64,000 nt of DNA, from the NCBI RefSeq assembly GCF_900177615.1, contig NZ_FXAP01000004.1:1-64000 (forward strand). Direction: 5' to 3'. The translations under genes and the position numbers were made by a program. Positions 34,026 to 49,422 of this stretch are shown here, piece after piece. Source of the stretch: Plantibacter flavus. GTDB taxonomy: Bacteria; Actinomycetota; Actinomycetes; Actinomycetales; Microbacteriaceae. The stretch's first letter is position 1; the number at the start of each line of letters is the position of its first letter. The notes below the pieces were generated by a model. It ran no database searches and was not told the DNA's origin. It saw only the letters and a list, made by a program, of their open reading frames with translations.

Positions 34026-34793
34026 ATGAGCACTGCAACGCTCGAGAACCCGCCGGCCGCGGCCCCGGAGGAGATCCAGTCCTTCACGGTCACCCTGATC
34101 ATCCGTCGGTTCGACCCGGACGTGGACGCCGAGCCGCGCTGGGAGGACTTCGACGTCGAGATGTTCCCGACGGACCGCATCCTGGACGCGCTCCACAAGA
34201 TCAAGTGGGAGCAGGACGGGACCCTCACGTTCCGTCGCTCCTGCGCGCACGGCATCTGCGGCTCCGACGCCATGCGGATCAACGGTCGGAACCGCCTCGC
34301 CTGCAAGACGCTGATCAAGGACCTCGACATCTCGAAGCCGATCTACGTCGAGGCGATCAAGGGTCTGCCGCTCGAGAAGGACCTCGTCGTCGACATGGAC
34401 CCCTTCTTCGCTTCGTTCCGCGAGGTGCAGCCGTTCCTCATGCCCGGCAAGCCCGCGGAGAAGAACAAGGAGCGCGTGCAGTCGGTCGCCGAGCGCGCCC
34501 GCTTCGACGACACCACGAAGTGCATCCTGTGCGCCGCGTGCACCTCGTCGTGCCCCGTGTTCTGGACCGACGGCCAGTACTTCGGCCCGGCGGCGATCGT
34601 GAACGCGCACCGCTTCATCTTCGACTCCCGCGACGACGCCTCGCAGGTCCGCCTGGACATCCTCAACGACCAGGAGGGTGTGTGGCGCTGCCGCACCACC
34701 TTCAACTGCACCGAGGCGTGCCCCCGTGGCATCCAGGTCACGCAGGCGATCGCCGAGGTCAAGCAGGCCATGATCTCCGGCAAGGTCTCCTAG
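34026..34793 (+). CDS. Succinate dehydrogenase iron-sulfur subunit
   Basis: A 255-residue subunit carrying three iron-sulfur clusters from flavin to quinone. The [2Fe-2S] ligands are in RRSCAHGICGSDAMRINGRN and LACKTL; the [4Fe-4S] and [3Fe-4S] ligands in CILCAACTSSCPVFW and FNCTEACPRGIQVT. A short acidic/Pro-rich N-terminal extension precedes the ferredoxin fold. It closes the sdhCDAB operon and is followed by a perfect hairpin. Confidence 0.97.
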   Translation: MSTATLENPPAAAPEEIQSFTVTLIIRRFDPDVDAEPRWEDFDVEMFPTDRILDALHKIKWEQDGTLTFRRSCAHGICGSDAMRINGRNRLACKTLIKDLDISKPIYVEAIKGLPLEKDLVVDMDPFFASFREVQPFLMPGKPAEKNKERVQSVAERARFDDTTKCILCAACTSSCPVFWTDGQYFGPAAIVNAHRFIFDSRDDASQVRLDILNDQEGVWRCRTTFNCTEACPRGIQVTQAIAEVKQAMISGKVS

Positions 34794-34810
34794 CCGTTCC
34801 CAGCCCTGGT

Positions 34811-34829
34811 GTCAGCGCGATGCGCTGAC
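34811..34829. terminator. Hairpin downstream of sdhB
   Basis: Perfect 8-bp arms GTCAGCGC / GCGCTGAC with a 3-nt loop begin 17 bp after the sdhB stop. Further GCGCTCAGTGCG-type short inverted repeats follow to 34938, before the convergent ptsI. No U-tract is visible. Confidence 0.45.
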
Positions 34830-34938
34830 GCGAGTGCAGGCCATCACACCGAGCGCGTCCCTCCAGAGGGGCGCGCTCAGTGCGTTCACCCGCGATCACG
34901 CCGAACACGGCGCGCTCGCCTCAGCGCACCGCGCTGGG

Positions 34939-39890
<4,952 letters not shown>

Positions 39891-39897
39891 TCCCGCC

Positions 39898-39957
39898 GTC
39901 CGTTCGCCCATCTTCGGGCGAACGAGGGCTCCGTCGCCCGAAGATGGGCGAACGGAC
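39898..39957. repeat. Palindromic repeat element, copy B
   Basis: Perfect 24-bp arms (39898-39921 and 39934-39957) enclose a 12-nt loop ACGAGGGCTCCG. The element begins 7 bp after trpS and faces convergent glpK. Each arm itself contains CGTTCGCCC and GGGCGA in inverted order, so a cruciform is also possible. Confidence 0.9.
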
Positions 39958-39964
39958 CACGACA

Positions 39965-40000
39965 GAACGGCCCGCCCTCCGCGAGGAGGACGGGCCGTTC
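39965..40000. terminator. Hairpin after glpK
   Basis: GAACGGCCCG and CGGGCCGTTC pair perfectly over 10 bp, continuing after one mismatch into CCTCC/GGAGG around a GCGA loop. It lies 13 bp beyond the glpK stop in the convergent gap, beside repeat copy B. Confidence 0.7.
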
Positions 40001-40013
40001 CGGTCGGTCGGGA

Positions 40014-41528
<1,515 letters not shown>

Positions 41529-41629
41529 TGGATACTCCTTCGTTGCGTGCGTTGCGAGGTGAGGCACCGGAACCGGTACCCCGGGGTGCCGCGGCGGTGA
41601 TCGTGTCCGGTCACCGCCGCAGCGTCAGG

Positions 41630-42382
41630 TCAGACGGCCGGGAGCAGCACCATCGAGGCGAGAGCCGCGAGGACACCACCGAGCAGGGGGCCGACGACCG
41701 GCACCCAGGCGTAGGACCAGTCGCTCTTGCCCTTGCCCTTGATGGGGAGGAGGGCGTGGGCGATGCGCGGACCGAGGTCACGTGCCGGGTTGATCGCGTA
41801 GCCGGTCGGGCCACCGAGGGAGGCACCGATACCGACGACGAGCAGGGCGACGGGCAGGGCGCCGAGGGCTGCGAGTCCCCCGGGGACGCCCTCGATGACC
41901 ACGGCGTCGGGGCCGGTCTTGCCGAAGGACATCACGACGAAGACGAGGACGAAGGTCGCGATGACCTCGGTCACGAGGTTCCAGCCGTAGCTGCGGATCT
42001 CCGGGCCGGTCGAGAAGACACCGAGCTTCTTGCCCGGGTCCTCCTCCTGGTCGAAGTGCTGCTTGAAGGCGAAGTACGTCAACACGGCACCGATGAAGGC
42101 ACCGACCATCTGCGCCGCCCAGTAGACGAGCGCCGTACCGAAGTCGATCGAGCCCGTGGTGAGGAAGCCGATCGTGACGGCGGGGTTCAGGTGTCCGCCG
42201 GAGGCGTAGGACACCGTGACACCGGCGAAGACCGCGAGGCCCCAGCCGAAGTTGATGAGCAGCCAGCCGCCACCCAGGCCCTTGGATTTCGTGAGGATCG
42301 CCGTGGCGACCACACCGGTACCGAGGAGGACGAGCATCGCCGTCCCCACGGTCTCGGAGAGGAAGATGGTTCCGAGGTTCAT
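41630..42382 (-). CDS. Glycerol uptake facilitator (aquaglyceroporin)
   Basis: A 250-residue MIP-family channel with six membrane helices. Both half-helix motifs are intact: GGHLNPAVTIG and YAINPARDLGPR. The Asp after the second NPAR and the open-pore residues favour glycerol over water conduction, in agreement with its place between glpD and glpK. It starts 147 bp after glpD. Confidence 0.95.
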   Translation of the reverse strand: MNLGTIFLSETVGTAMLVLLGTGVVATAILTKSKGLGGGWLLINFGWGLAVFAGVTVSYASGGHLNPAVTIGFLTTGSIDFGTALVYWAAQMVGAFIGAVLTYFAFKQHFDQEEDPGKKLGVFSTGPEIRSYGWNLVTEVIATFVLVFVVMSFGKTGPDAVVIEGVPGGLAALGALPVALLVVGIGASLGGPTGYAINPARDLGPRIAHALLPIKGKGKSDWSYAWVPVVGPLLGGVLAALASMVLLPAV

Positions 42383-42515
42383 GTCTTCATTGACCTTTCA
42401 TAGGTGTGGCCCCCTGGGAGCTCGAACCGAGGCGCGAGCTCCCACTGGGCGGGGTTGCACTGACCAGTTGCTTGTAACGTAGCCAGCTCACGTTGCACAG
42501 GACAAGGGCCTTGCC

Positions 42516-42529
42516 TGCACGTTCGTGCA
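42516..42529. promoter_or_regulatory. Perfect palindrome TGCACGTTCGTGCA between glpD and glpF
   Basis: Six-base arms around a TT centre abut the glpD stop codon. The 7-mer ACGTGCA recurs at 44384-44390 before the divergent regulator gene, so this may be its operator. A short TTGCACAGG lies nearby toward glpF. Confidence 0.45.
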
Positions 42530-44266
42530 TTATGAGAACGCCGGGGCCTCCTGGGCGGCGTCGACCCGGAGGTCGACCTGGTGGGCGTCCCGCAGGCGGT
42601 CGAGGGCCGCGGTGATCTGCGCGGTCCGCTCGGCGTCGTCCCACCCGAGGACACCGCCGACGACGCGGGCGATCTCGTCGACGAGGCCGGCGGTGAGCGA
42701 TCCGGTGAAGGCGAGGCTCGTGCGACGGTGCAGCACGTCGGAGAGGTGCACGACCTGCTCCTGCTCGACGAGGTACTCCAGCTCCTGCACGCTGTAGTCG
42801 GCAGCGCCCTGCAAGCGGTCGTCGCCGTGCTCGGCCAGGTGCTCAAGGAGTGCGGCGGCCTTCGTGCCGTACCGGCCCAGCAGCTGCTCGGCACGCTTGG
42901 CACCGGTGCCGTCCTCGTGTGCGGCGACCCAGGTGCGCGTCGCGGCGTCAGTGCGCGGGAAGCCGGCGCCGCCGCCGATCGCGAGGCCGAGGGTCTCCAC
43001 GGGGCGCGGGGCCCCGATGGTGTTGAGCACGTCCGTGCTGAGGTGCTCGGCGAGGGCCCGGAAGGTGGTCCACTTGCCGCCGACGAGGCTGAACACGGTG
43101 GTGGACGGACGTGCAGCGGCGGCCCGACGCTCGATCCGGTAGTCGCGCGACACGAAGCCGGGGGCCTCGTCGTCGTGCTTCGGCAGCGGGCGGATGCCGG
43201 AGAACCGGTAGACGATCTGCTCGCGCGAGGTCGCGATGGTCGGGAAGACGTGCTTCACGAGGTCGAAGAAGTAGTCGACCTCCTCCTCGGTGCAGACGCT
43301 CGGGGTGCTCGGGTCGGCGTCGATGTCGGTCGTGCCGACCATGACCTTGCCCTTGAGCGGGTAGATGAGGACGATGCGGCCGTCCTCGTGCTCGAAGAAG
43401 ATCTCGCGCCCCTTGGTGGCCGCGTAGAGCTCCGGGTTGTCGAGGACGATGTGCGAGCCCTTCGTGCCGCCCATGTAGGTCGTCGGCTCGCCGAGGCCGG
43501 CGTTCGTGAGGTCGGTCCAGGGGCCGGAGGTGTTGACCACGACGTCGCTCGTCACGGTGAAGGTCTGGCCGGTGACGGTGTCGCGGAGCTCGACGCCGTC
43601 GGCTCCCATGCCGACCGCCTCGACGTAGTTGACGGCGCGGGCGTGCGGGCCGGCGGCGAGGCCGTCCATCAGGACGTCGAGTGCGAGGCGCTCCGGGTCG
43701 TGCATGGAGGCGTCGTAGTAGGTCGCCGTGTACTTGAGGCCCGGGTTCATCTTCGGCAGGTCGGCGAGCGACTTCTTGCGGCCGTGGAAGCGGTGACGCG
43801 GCACGCTGCCGCCGTCGCGGGAGAAGGAGTCGTACGCGGTGAGGCCGACCTTGATGAGCAGCGCACCACGCTCCTGCGGCTTGCCCTGCTTGTGGGTGAG
43901 GAAGCGCAGCGGTGCGGAGAGGATTCCGGAGAAGGTCGAGAAGATCGGGACCGTGGTCTCGAGCGGCTTCACGTAGTGCGGGGCGATCTTGATGAGCCCG
44001 TTGCGCTCCTGCACCGACTCCTGGACGAGGCGGAACTCACCGTTCTCGAGGTACCGGATGCCGCCGTGGATCATGTGGCTCGACGCGGCAGAAGCACCGG
44101 AGGCCCAGTCGTTGCGTTCCACGAGCGTGACGTCGACGCCCTGGAGCGCGAGGTCGCGGAAGGTCGCGATGCCGTTGATGCCACCGCCGATGATGAGCAC
44201 CGACGCCTGCGGGCGGTCGATGACGGACTGGACAGTGGAACGGGGAGCTGACGACTTGAGGGACAT
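42530..44266 (-). CDS. Glycerol-3-phosphate dehydrogenase (quinone-linked)
   Basis: A 578-residue membrane-associated flavoprotein oxidising glycerol-3-P to dihydroxyacetone-P. FAD binding: VLIIGGGINGIATFRDLALQ; family segments: GASAASSHMIHGGIRYLE, KGSHIVLDN, GKVMVGTTDIDADPSTP, RFSGIRPL and LVGGKWTTFRALAEHL. The C-terminal DAO_C cap domain (EYLVEQEQVVHLSDVLHRRT) is present. ATG at 44266 leaves a short Ser-rich leader before the FAD fold. It heads the glp operon and is divergent from the SorC-type regulator. Confidence 0.96.
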   Translation of the reverse strand: MSLKSSAPRSTVQSVIDRPQASVLIIGGGINGIATFRDLALQGVDVTLVERNDWASGASAASSHMIHGGIRYLENGEFRLVQESVQERNGLIKIAPHYVKPLETTVPIFSTFSGILSAPLRFLTHKQGKPQERGALLIKVGLTAYDSFSRDGGSVPRHRFHGRKKSLADLPKMNPGLKYTATYYDASMHDPERLALDVLMDGLAAGPHARAVNYVEAVGMGADGVELRDTVTGQTFTVTSDVVVNTSGPWTDLTNAGLGEPTTYMGGTKGSHIVLDNPELYAATKGREIFFEHEDGRIVLIYPLKGKVMVGTTDIDADPSTPSVCTEEEVDYFFDLVKHVFPTIATSREQIVYRFSGIRPLPKHDDEAPGFVSRDYRIERRAAAARPSTTVFSLVGGKWTTFRALAEHLSTDVLNTIGAPRPVETLGLAIGGGAGFPRTDAATRTWVAAHEDGTGAKRAEQLLGRYGTKAAALLEHLAEHGDDRLQGAADYSVQELEYLVEQEQVVHLSDVLHRRTSLAFTGSLTAGLVDEIARVVGGVLGWDDAERTAQITAALDRLRDAHQVDLRVDAAQEAPAFS

Positions 44267-44363
44267 GAGATGCCTCGCTTCTTCGCGGTTGGTACGCGAC
44301 GCTGCCGGGATTGCGCGCCGCTGAATGATGTGACTGAATACATCGTGACACCCGCTGCAACTC

Positions 44364-44382
44364 TGAACAGCCCTAGTGAACA
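44364..44382. promoter_or_regulatory. Direct repeat TGAACA-N7-TGAACA in the glp divergent promoter region
   Basis: Two TGAACA half-sites spaced 13 bp apart lie upstream of the SorC-type regulator gene and face glpD. They are candidate binding sites for that regulator. Confidence 0.35.
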
Positions 44383-44400
44383 AACGTGCAAGGAGACCCG

Positions 44401-45387
44401 ATGTCGCTCGCAGACGCGCTCAGCCAGCCGGACCGGACGGCCGAGGCGCTCCGTGCCGCACAGCTGTATTACGTGCAGGACCTCACCATGGAGGCCATCG
44501 CCCAGGAGCTCCACACCTCCCGGTCGTCGGTCTCCCGCCTGCTCGGATATGCGCGGGAAAGCGGGCTCGTCGACATCCAGGTGCGCTCCCCGCACGACAT
44601 GCCGTCGCGGCTCGAGGCGGAGTTCCGCGACCGCTTCGGCGTGACCGCCCACATCGTCCCGGTCCCCGACCACACGAGCGACATCGACCGCCTGGAGCGC
44701 GTCGCCCTCTCGGCTGCACGTTTTCTCGGCTCGGTGTTCGACTCGAACATGACGCTCGGTCTGGCCTGGGGCTCGACCGTGAGTGCGGTGGCGAGGCACC
44801 TCACCCCCAAGCGGACCCACAACTCGCAGATCGTCCAGCTGAACGGTGCGGCCAACACGCGCACCTCGGGCATCCTCTACGCGAGTGAGATCCTGCATCG
44901 GTACGCGGACGCCTACGGGGCCTACGCGCAGCAGTTCGCGGTGCCCGCCTTCTTCGACGACCCGTCGACCAAGCTCGCCCTCTGGCGGGAACGCAGCATC
45001 CGACGGGTACTTGAGATCCAACGCCGCATGGACGTCGCGCTGTTCGGTCTCGGTTCGCAGCTCTCGGGTGTGCCCAGCCACGTGTACGTCGGCGGCTACC
45101 TCGACGACAGCGACTTCGAGGCGCTCGCGAGCGCCGGGGCGGTCGGGGACGTCGCGACCGTGTTCTTCCGGGCCGACGGTTCCTGGCGGGACATCCCGTT
45201 CAACAACCGTGCGTCCGGGCCAGACCTCGACGTGCTGCGCGGCGTCTCCCGTCGGATCTGCGTGGTCGCGGGAGCCGCCAAGGTGCCCCCGCTCCTCGGG
45301 GCGTTGGCGGGAGGGCTCATCTCAGACCTCGTTGTCGACGAGGGCACCGCCCGCGCGGCGATCGACCAGCACGACGCCCAGCGCTGA
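44401..45387 (+). CDS. SorC/DeoR-family sugar-binding transcriptional regulator
   Basis: A 328-residue regulator. The N-terminal helix-turn-helix spans ~residues 25-58 (DLTMEAIAQELHTSRSSVSR followed by LLGYARESGLVDI), then a phospho-sugar-binding domain (GLAWGSTVSAVARHL, VALFGLGSQLSGVP, CVVAGAAKVPPLLGALAGGL). ATG at 44401 has AAGGAG eight nt upstream; a GTG 15 nt earlier is less likely. The divergent position next to glpD makes the glp genes its probable target, with glycerol-3-P or dihydroxyacetone-P as a plausible effector; both points are inference. Confidence 0.88.
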   Translation: MSLADALSQPDRTAEALRAAQLYYVQDLTMEAIAQELHTSRSSVSRLLGYARESGLVDIQVRSPHDMPSRLEAEFRDRFGVTAHIVPVPDHTSDIDRLERVALSAARFLGSVFDSNMTLGLAWGSTVSAVARHLTPKRTHNSQIVQLNGAANTRTSGILYASEILHRYADAYGAYAQQFAVPAFFDDPSTKLALWRERSIRRVLEIQRRMDVALFGLGSQLSGVPSHVYVGGYLDDSDFEALASAGAVGDVATVFFRADGSWRDIPFNNRASGPDLDVLRGVSRRICVVAGAAKVPPLLGALAGGLISDLVVDEGTARAAIDQHDAQR

Positions 45388-45460
45388 CCCCGGCCGCGCC
45401 AGGCGCTGCAACCGGGCGTCATCCGGACCGGGAATAGGGCTCCCGCTCAGCCCGTTGACC

Positions 45461-45466
45461 TAGAAT
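45461..45466 (+). promoter_or_regulatory. -10 box TAGAAT of the rib operon
   Basis: TAGAAT would start transcription near 45473, just before the first helix of the FMN riboswitch. The -35 element is weak. Confidence 0.5.
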
Positions 45467-45479
45467 CGACAACACGTAA

Positions 45480-45637
45480 CGTGCTCCGGGGTCGGTGAGA
45501 GTCCGAACCGGCGGTGAGAGTCCGCGACCCGTGTCTCGCGCAAGCGAGGCCCGGTTGACCTGGTGGAACTCCAGGACCGACGGTTATGGACGCGTCTGCT
45601 CGCAGGCGGCGTTCGAGTCCGGATGGAAGGAAGCACG
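45480..45637 (+). ncRNA. FMN riboswitch (RFN element)
   Basis: The conserved RFN segments are present in order: the P1 strand CGTGCT, GGTCGGTGAGAGTCCG, ACCGGCGGTGAGAGTCCGCG, a variable hairpin (CTCGCGCAAGCGAG), TGGTGGAACTCCAGGACCGA, CGGTTATGG, then GTCCGGATGGAAGGAAGCACG closing P1. It senses FMN and represses the downstream riboflavin genes. The following 80 nt to the ribD start contain no obvious U-rich terminator, so control may be on translation or by a Rho-type mechanism. Confidence 0.95.
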
Positions 45638-45719
45638 GGCGTCGGCCGATGGTCGACGCCGGCGAGCACCTGCCCGCGACCCCGGAACTCGTGTCAGTAC
45701 CGACCGAGATGACGGACAG

Positions 45720-46796
45720 ATGAGCGCAGGAACCGAGGCACCGCAGGCGAGTGCCCACGAGGAGCAGGCCATGCTGCGCGCGCTCGAACTCGCCGCCAAG
45801 GGCCCCGCCCGCGGTGTGAACCCCCGAGTCGGCTGCGTCATCCTCGACGCCGACGGCACCGTGCTCGCCGAGGGCTGGCACCGTGGAGCCGGCACCCCGC
45901 ACGCGGAGGTCGACGCTCTGTCCCGCCTCGCTCCCGGAGCGGCCCGCGGCGCGACCGCCGTCGTCAGCCTCGAACCCTGCAACCACACGGGCCGTACCGG
46001 ACCGTGCGCCGTCGCCCTCCTCGAGGCCGGTGTCGACCGCGTCGTGTTCGCCGTGGACGACCCCGGCCACCACTCCGGAGGTGGAGCGGAACGACTCCGC
46101 GACGGCGGCGTGACCGTCGTCGGCGGCGTGCTCACCGGACCGGCGGAGGACCTCCTCGGTGACTGGCTCACCAGCGCCCGCCTCGGGCGTCCGCTCGTGA
46201 CCGTGAAGTGGGCCTCGAGTCTCGACGGACGCATCGCCGCGAGCGACGGCACGAGCCGCTGGATCACCGGCGATGCCGCGCGCGACGACGTCCACCGTCG
46301 ACGGGCCGCCCACGATGCGATCCTCGTCGGCACGGGGACGGTCCTCGCCGACGACCCGAGCCTCACCGCTCGCGACGACCACGGCGACCTCCTGCCCGAG
46401 CAGCCCCGGCCCGTCGTCATGGGCGATCGCCCGATCCCCCGCGACGCCGCCGTCCACCGCCACCCCCGGCCGGTCGTCGTCCACCACGGGCATGATCCGG
46501 CTGCGCTGCTCGCCGAGCTCCGCGCCGCTGGCGTCCGGAGCGTCTTCATCGAGGGCGGTCCGACCATCGCCACAGCGTTCCTCCGCGCAGGACTCGCCGA
46601 CACGGTCCTCACCTACCTCGCCCCCGTGCTCCTCGGCGGCCCTCGCCTCGCGATCGGCGACCTCGGTGTCGACACCATCGGCGAAGCGATCCGCCTCACC
46701 ACCGTCGGCGTCGAACCACTCGGCGACGACCTCCTCGTCATCACGGCACCCGACCGCAGCGCCTCCGCCTCGGCCGCCCACGACCTCACCGCCTGA
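45720..46796 (+). CDS. Bifunctional diaminohydroxyphosphoribosylaminopyrimidine deaminase/reductase
   Basis: A 358-residue RibD catalysing steps two and three of the pyrimidine branch of riboflavin synthesis. The N-terminal deaminase has the zinc site HAEVDAL and SLEPCNHTGRTGPCA; the C-terminal reductase starts near residue 155 (VTVKWASSLDGRIA) with SRWITGDAARDDVHRRRAAHDAI and FIEGGPTIATAFLRAGL. Length matches the bifunctional enzyme. The start is ATG at 45720, 83 nt after the riboswitch. Confidence 0.96.
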   Translation: MSAGTEAPQASAHEEQAMLRALELAAKGPARGVNPRVGCVILDADGTVLAEGWHRGAGTPHAEVDALSRLAPGAARGATAVVSLEPCNHTGRTGPCAVALLEAGVDRVVFAVDDPGHHSGGGAERLRDGGVTVVGGVLTGPAEDLLGDWLTSARLGRPLVTVKWASSLDGRIAASDGTSRWITGDAARDDVHRRRAAHDAILVGTGTVLADDPSLTARDDHGDLLPEQPRPVVMGDRPIPRDAAVHRHPRPVVVHHGHDPAALLAELRAAGVRSVFIEGGPTIATAFLRAGLADTVLTYLAPVLLGGPRLAIGDLGVDTIGEAIRLTTVGVEPLGDDLLVITAPDRSASASAAHDLTA

Positions 46797-46817
46797 CCCC
46801 CAGAGAACGGACCACCC

Positions 46818-47513
46818 ATGTTCACGGGCATCATCGAAGAACTCGGCACCATCGTCGCCATCGACCACGGCGCGGACTCGGCACGTTTCACCGTCCGCGG
46901 CCCGCTCGCCCTCGAGGGCACCCGGCACGGGGACTCCATCGCCGTGAGCGGAGTCTGCCTCACCGTCGTCGAGCAGACCGGTGAGACGTTCACGGCCGAC
47001 GTCATGGCCCAGACCCTCGCGATGAGCTCGCTCGACGGCGTCACGGTCGGGTCTCCGGTCAACCTCGAACGTGCGGCCCGCGTCGGCGACCGCCTCGGCG
47101 GCCACATCGTCCAAGGCCACGTCGACGGCACCGGCACCGTCCTGGCCACGGTGCCCGGCGAGGCCTGGCGCGTCGTACGGGTCTCGCTCCCCGCGGCGCT
47201 CGCGCCGCTCGTCGTCGACAAGGGGTCGATCACCGTCGACGGCGTCTCGCTCACCGTCAGCGCCATCAGCGCACCGGACGCACCGGAGGCCTGGTTCGAG
47301 GTGTCCCTCATCCCCGAGACGCTGGCCGCGACGACGCTCGGTGAGCGGGTCCCCGGCGACCGTGTGAACCTCGAGACCGACATCCTCGCCCGGCACGTCG
47401 AACGGATGCTCGCATTCAGCCGTCTCGAGTCGGCACTCCCCAGCAGCATCGACCAGGATCCGCAGTCCGCGGCCCCGGTCGGCACCACCGCCACCGGAAG
47501 GGGCAACGCATGA
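46818..47513 (+). CDS. Riboflavin synthase, alpha subunit
   Basis: A 231-residue enzyme dismutating two lumazines to riboflavin. It contains the typical internal duplication of two lumazine-binding barrels: MFTGIIEELGTIVAI with GDSIAVSGVCLTVVE in the first half and RLGGHIVQGHVDGTGTV with DGVSLTVSAIS in the second. The last ~25 residues are a poorly conserved tail. Its stop overlaps the ribBA start by 4 bp. Confidence 0.95.
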   Translation: MFTGIIEELGTIVAIDHGADSARFTVRGPLALEGTRHGDSIAVSGVCLTVVEQTGETFTADVMAQTLAMSSLDGVTVGSPVNLERAARVGDRLGGHIVQGHVDGTGTVLATVPGEAWRVVRVSLPAALAPLVVDKGSITVDGVSLTVSAISAPDAPEAWFEVSLIPETLAATTLGERVPGDRVNLETDILARHVERMLAFSRLESALPSSIDQDPQSAAPVGTTATGRGNA

Positions 47514-48793
47514 GCATCGCCAGCATCCCGGAGGCCCTCGAGGCACTCCGCCAGGGCCGACCGGTCATCGTGGCCGACGACGAAGGCCGAGAGAACGAGG
47601 GCGACGTGATCCTCGCCGCGGAGTCCGCCACCCAGGAGTGGATCGCGTGGACGGTCCGACACTCCTCCGGATTCATCTGCGCACCGATGACGAACGAGAT
47701 CGCCGACCGGCTGGCCCTCCCGCCGATGGTCACGCTCAACGAGGACCCCAGAGGCACCGCGTACACCGTCACGGTCGACGCGGCCGACCGACTCAGCACC
47801 GGTATCAGCGCCGCCGACCGCGCCCACACCCTGCGCGTGCTCGCCGACCCGGCGTCCGTGCCCGCCAACCTCTCACGCCCCGGACACATCGTCCCGTTGC
47901 GCGCCGTCGACGGCGGGGTGCGCGAGCGCGACGGGCACACGGAGGCGGCCGTCGACCTCATGAAGCTCGCTGGGCTCGTCCCGGTCGGTGCGATCTCCGA
48001 GATCGTCGCCGACGACGGCGAGATGATGCGTCTACCCGGCCTCATCGCGCTCGGGGAGCGGGAGGGCGTGCTCGTCACGACGATCGCCGCACTCATCGCC
48101 TTCCTCGAGGAGAACCCCGACGCGGCCGCCGTCTGCGCCGAGGAACGCGCCGCCAAGGCGGCCATCCCCGAATCGTCGAACGTGTCGTTCGAGGTGGAGA
48201 CGACCGTCCCGACGACGCACGGCTCGTTCCGGTTGCGCGCCTACCGCGACCGCAGGACCGGTGCCGACCACGTCGCCATCATCGCCGGCGACCCGCAGGC
48301 CACCGGTGCGCTCGTGCGCGTCCACTCCGAGTGCCTGACCGGTGAGGCGTTCGGCTCGCTCAAATGCGAGTGCGGTCCGCAGCTCGACAGCGCCCTGGAC
48401 ACCATCCAGCGCCACGGCGGTGTGGTCGTCTACCTGCGCGGGCACGAAGGGCGCGGCATCGGCCTCGTCAACAAGCTGCGCGCCTACCGGTTGCAGGAGG
48501 ACGGTCTCGACACCCTCGACGCCAACCTCGCACTCGGGCTGCCAGCTGACGCCCGCGACTACACGGCTGCGAGCGCGATCCTGACGGACCTCGGCATCAC
48601 CTCCGTACGCCTGCTCTCGAACAACCCGGAGAAGGAGCGACAGCTCACGAACCACGGCATCGCCGTGAGCGAGCGCGTCCCCCTGGTGGTCGGCGTCGGC
48701 CTGTTCAACGAGGGCTACCTCGAGACGAAGCGCGACCGCATGGGCCACAGCATCGGGTTCGAGCTCGCACCGGAACCGCACCCCCACCAGTAG
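47510..48793 (+). CDS. Bifunctional 3,4-dihydroxybutanone-4-phosphate synthase/GTP cyclohydrolase II
   Basis: A 427-residue fusion supplying both precursors of riboflavin. The N-terminal DHBP synthase has VIVADDEGRENEGDVILAAE, GFICAPMT and RPGHIVPLRA plus GHTEAAVDLMKLAGL. The C-terminal cyclohydrolase starts near residue 225; zinc ligands are in SECLTGEAFGSLKCECGPQ, the active-site loop is YLRGHEGRGIGLVNKL, and SNNPEKERQL follows. All key residues of both halves look intact. It is coupled to ribE and ends 84 bp before ribH. Confidence 0.96.
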   Translation: MSIASIPEALEALRQGRPVIVADDEGRENEGDVILAAESATQEWIAWTVRHSSGFICAPMTNEIADRLALPPMVTLNEDPRGTAYTVTVDAADRLSTGISAADRAHTLRVLADPASVPANLSRPGHIVPLRAVDGGVRERDGHTEAAVDLMKLAGLVPVGAISEIVADDGEMMRLPGLIALGEREGVLVTTIAALIAFLEENPDAAAVCAEERAAKAAIPESSNVSFEVETTVPTTHGSFRLRAYRDRRTGADHVAIIAGDPQATGALVRVHSECLTGEAFGSLKCECGPQLDSALDTIQRHGGVVVYLRGHEGRGIGLVNKLRAYRLQEDGLDTLDANLALGLPADARDYTAASAILTDLGITSVRLLSNNPEKERQLTNHGIAVSERVPLVVGVGLFNEGYLETKRDRMGHSIGFELAPEPHPHQ

Positions 48794-48877
48794 CCCACCG
48801 CCACCCCTCGATTCCCTCGAGGAGCGAGAACACCACCAACCCCTCGACGCACTCGGGGGAAGAAGACAGGAGACCGC

Positions 48878-49348
48878 ATGAGCGGCGAAGGATCCCCCAC
48901 CATCAGCGTCGACGGCACCGGCCTCGACATCGTCGTCATCGCCGGCACCTGGCACGAGACCATCACCGACGGTCTCATCGCCGGAGCCGTCAAGGCCCTC
49001 GATGCGAGCGGTGCCAACCACCGTCTCGTGCGGGTCCCCGGAAGCTTCGAGCTCCCGGTCGTCGCGAAGGCCGCCCTCGAGGCCGGGGCCGACGCGGTCG
49101 TCGCACTCGGGGTGATCATCCGTGGCGGCACGCCGCACTTCGAGTACGTCTCCGACGCTGCGACGAGCGGCCTCACGCAGGTCAGCATCCAGACGGGCAA
49201 GCCCGTCGGCTTCGGCGTCCTCACCCTCGACGACGAGAAGCAGGGGCTCGACCGCGCAGGGCTGCCCGGGTCGAAGGAGGACAAGGGCGCTGAAGCCGCC
49301 GATGCCGCCGTCGCCACCGCGGTCGTCCTCCGCGAGCTGCGCGGCTGA
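48878..49348 (+). CDS. 6,7-dimethyl-8-ribityllumazine synthase
   Basis: A 156-residue RibH condensing DHBP with the ribitylamino-pyrimidine. Motifs: [20 protein letters not shown] (Trp replaces the usual Phe in the substrate loop), [27 protein letters not shown] and [16 protein letters not shown], including the His of the active site. Beyond it lies an inverted repeat that may end the operon. Confidence 0.95.
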   Translation: MSGEGSPTISVDGTGLDIVVIAGTWHETITDGLIAGAVKALDASGANHRLVRVPGSFELPVVAKAALEAGADAVVALGVIIRGGTPHFEYVSDAATSGLTQVSIQTGKPVGFGVLTLDDEKQGLDRAGLPGSKEDKGAEAADAAVATAVVLRELRG

Positions 49349-49370
49349 CCCGACCGAGGGCGCGTCACGT

Positions 49371-49422
49371 GGCATTCCGGTAGCGGTATACGCCCGTCCG
49401 GACAACCGAATACCGGAATGCC
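49371..49422. promoter_or_regulatory. 12-bp inverted repeat between ribH and the MFS gene
   Basis: GGCATTCCGGTA and TACCGGAATGCC form perfect arms 28 nt apart; the spacer itself contains a GTATAC and a GTCCGGAC palindrome. It starts 23 bp after ribH and ends 129 bp before the MFS gene. It could end the rib operon or be an operator for the transporter. Confidence 0.45.

Noticed and set aside
45720-49348. Riboflavin transporter in the rib operon
   Set aside because: The following MFS protein belongs to the metabolite:H+ symporter group and is separated by a large inverted repeat; nothing links it to flavin transport.
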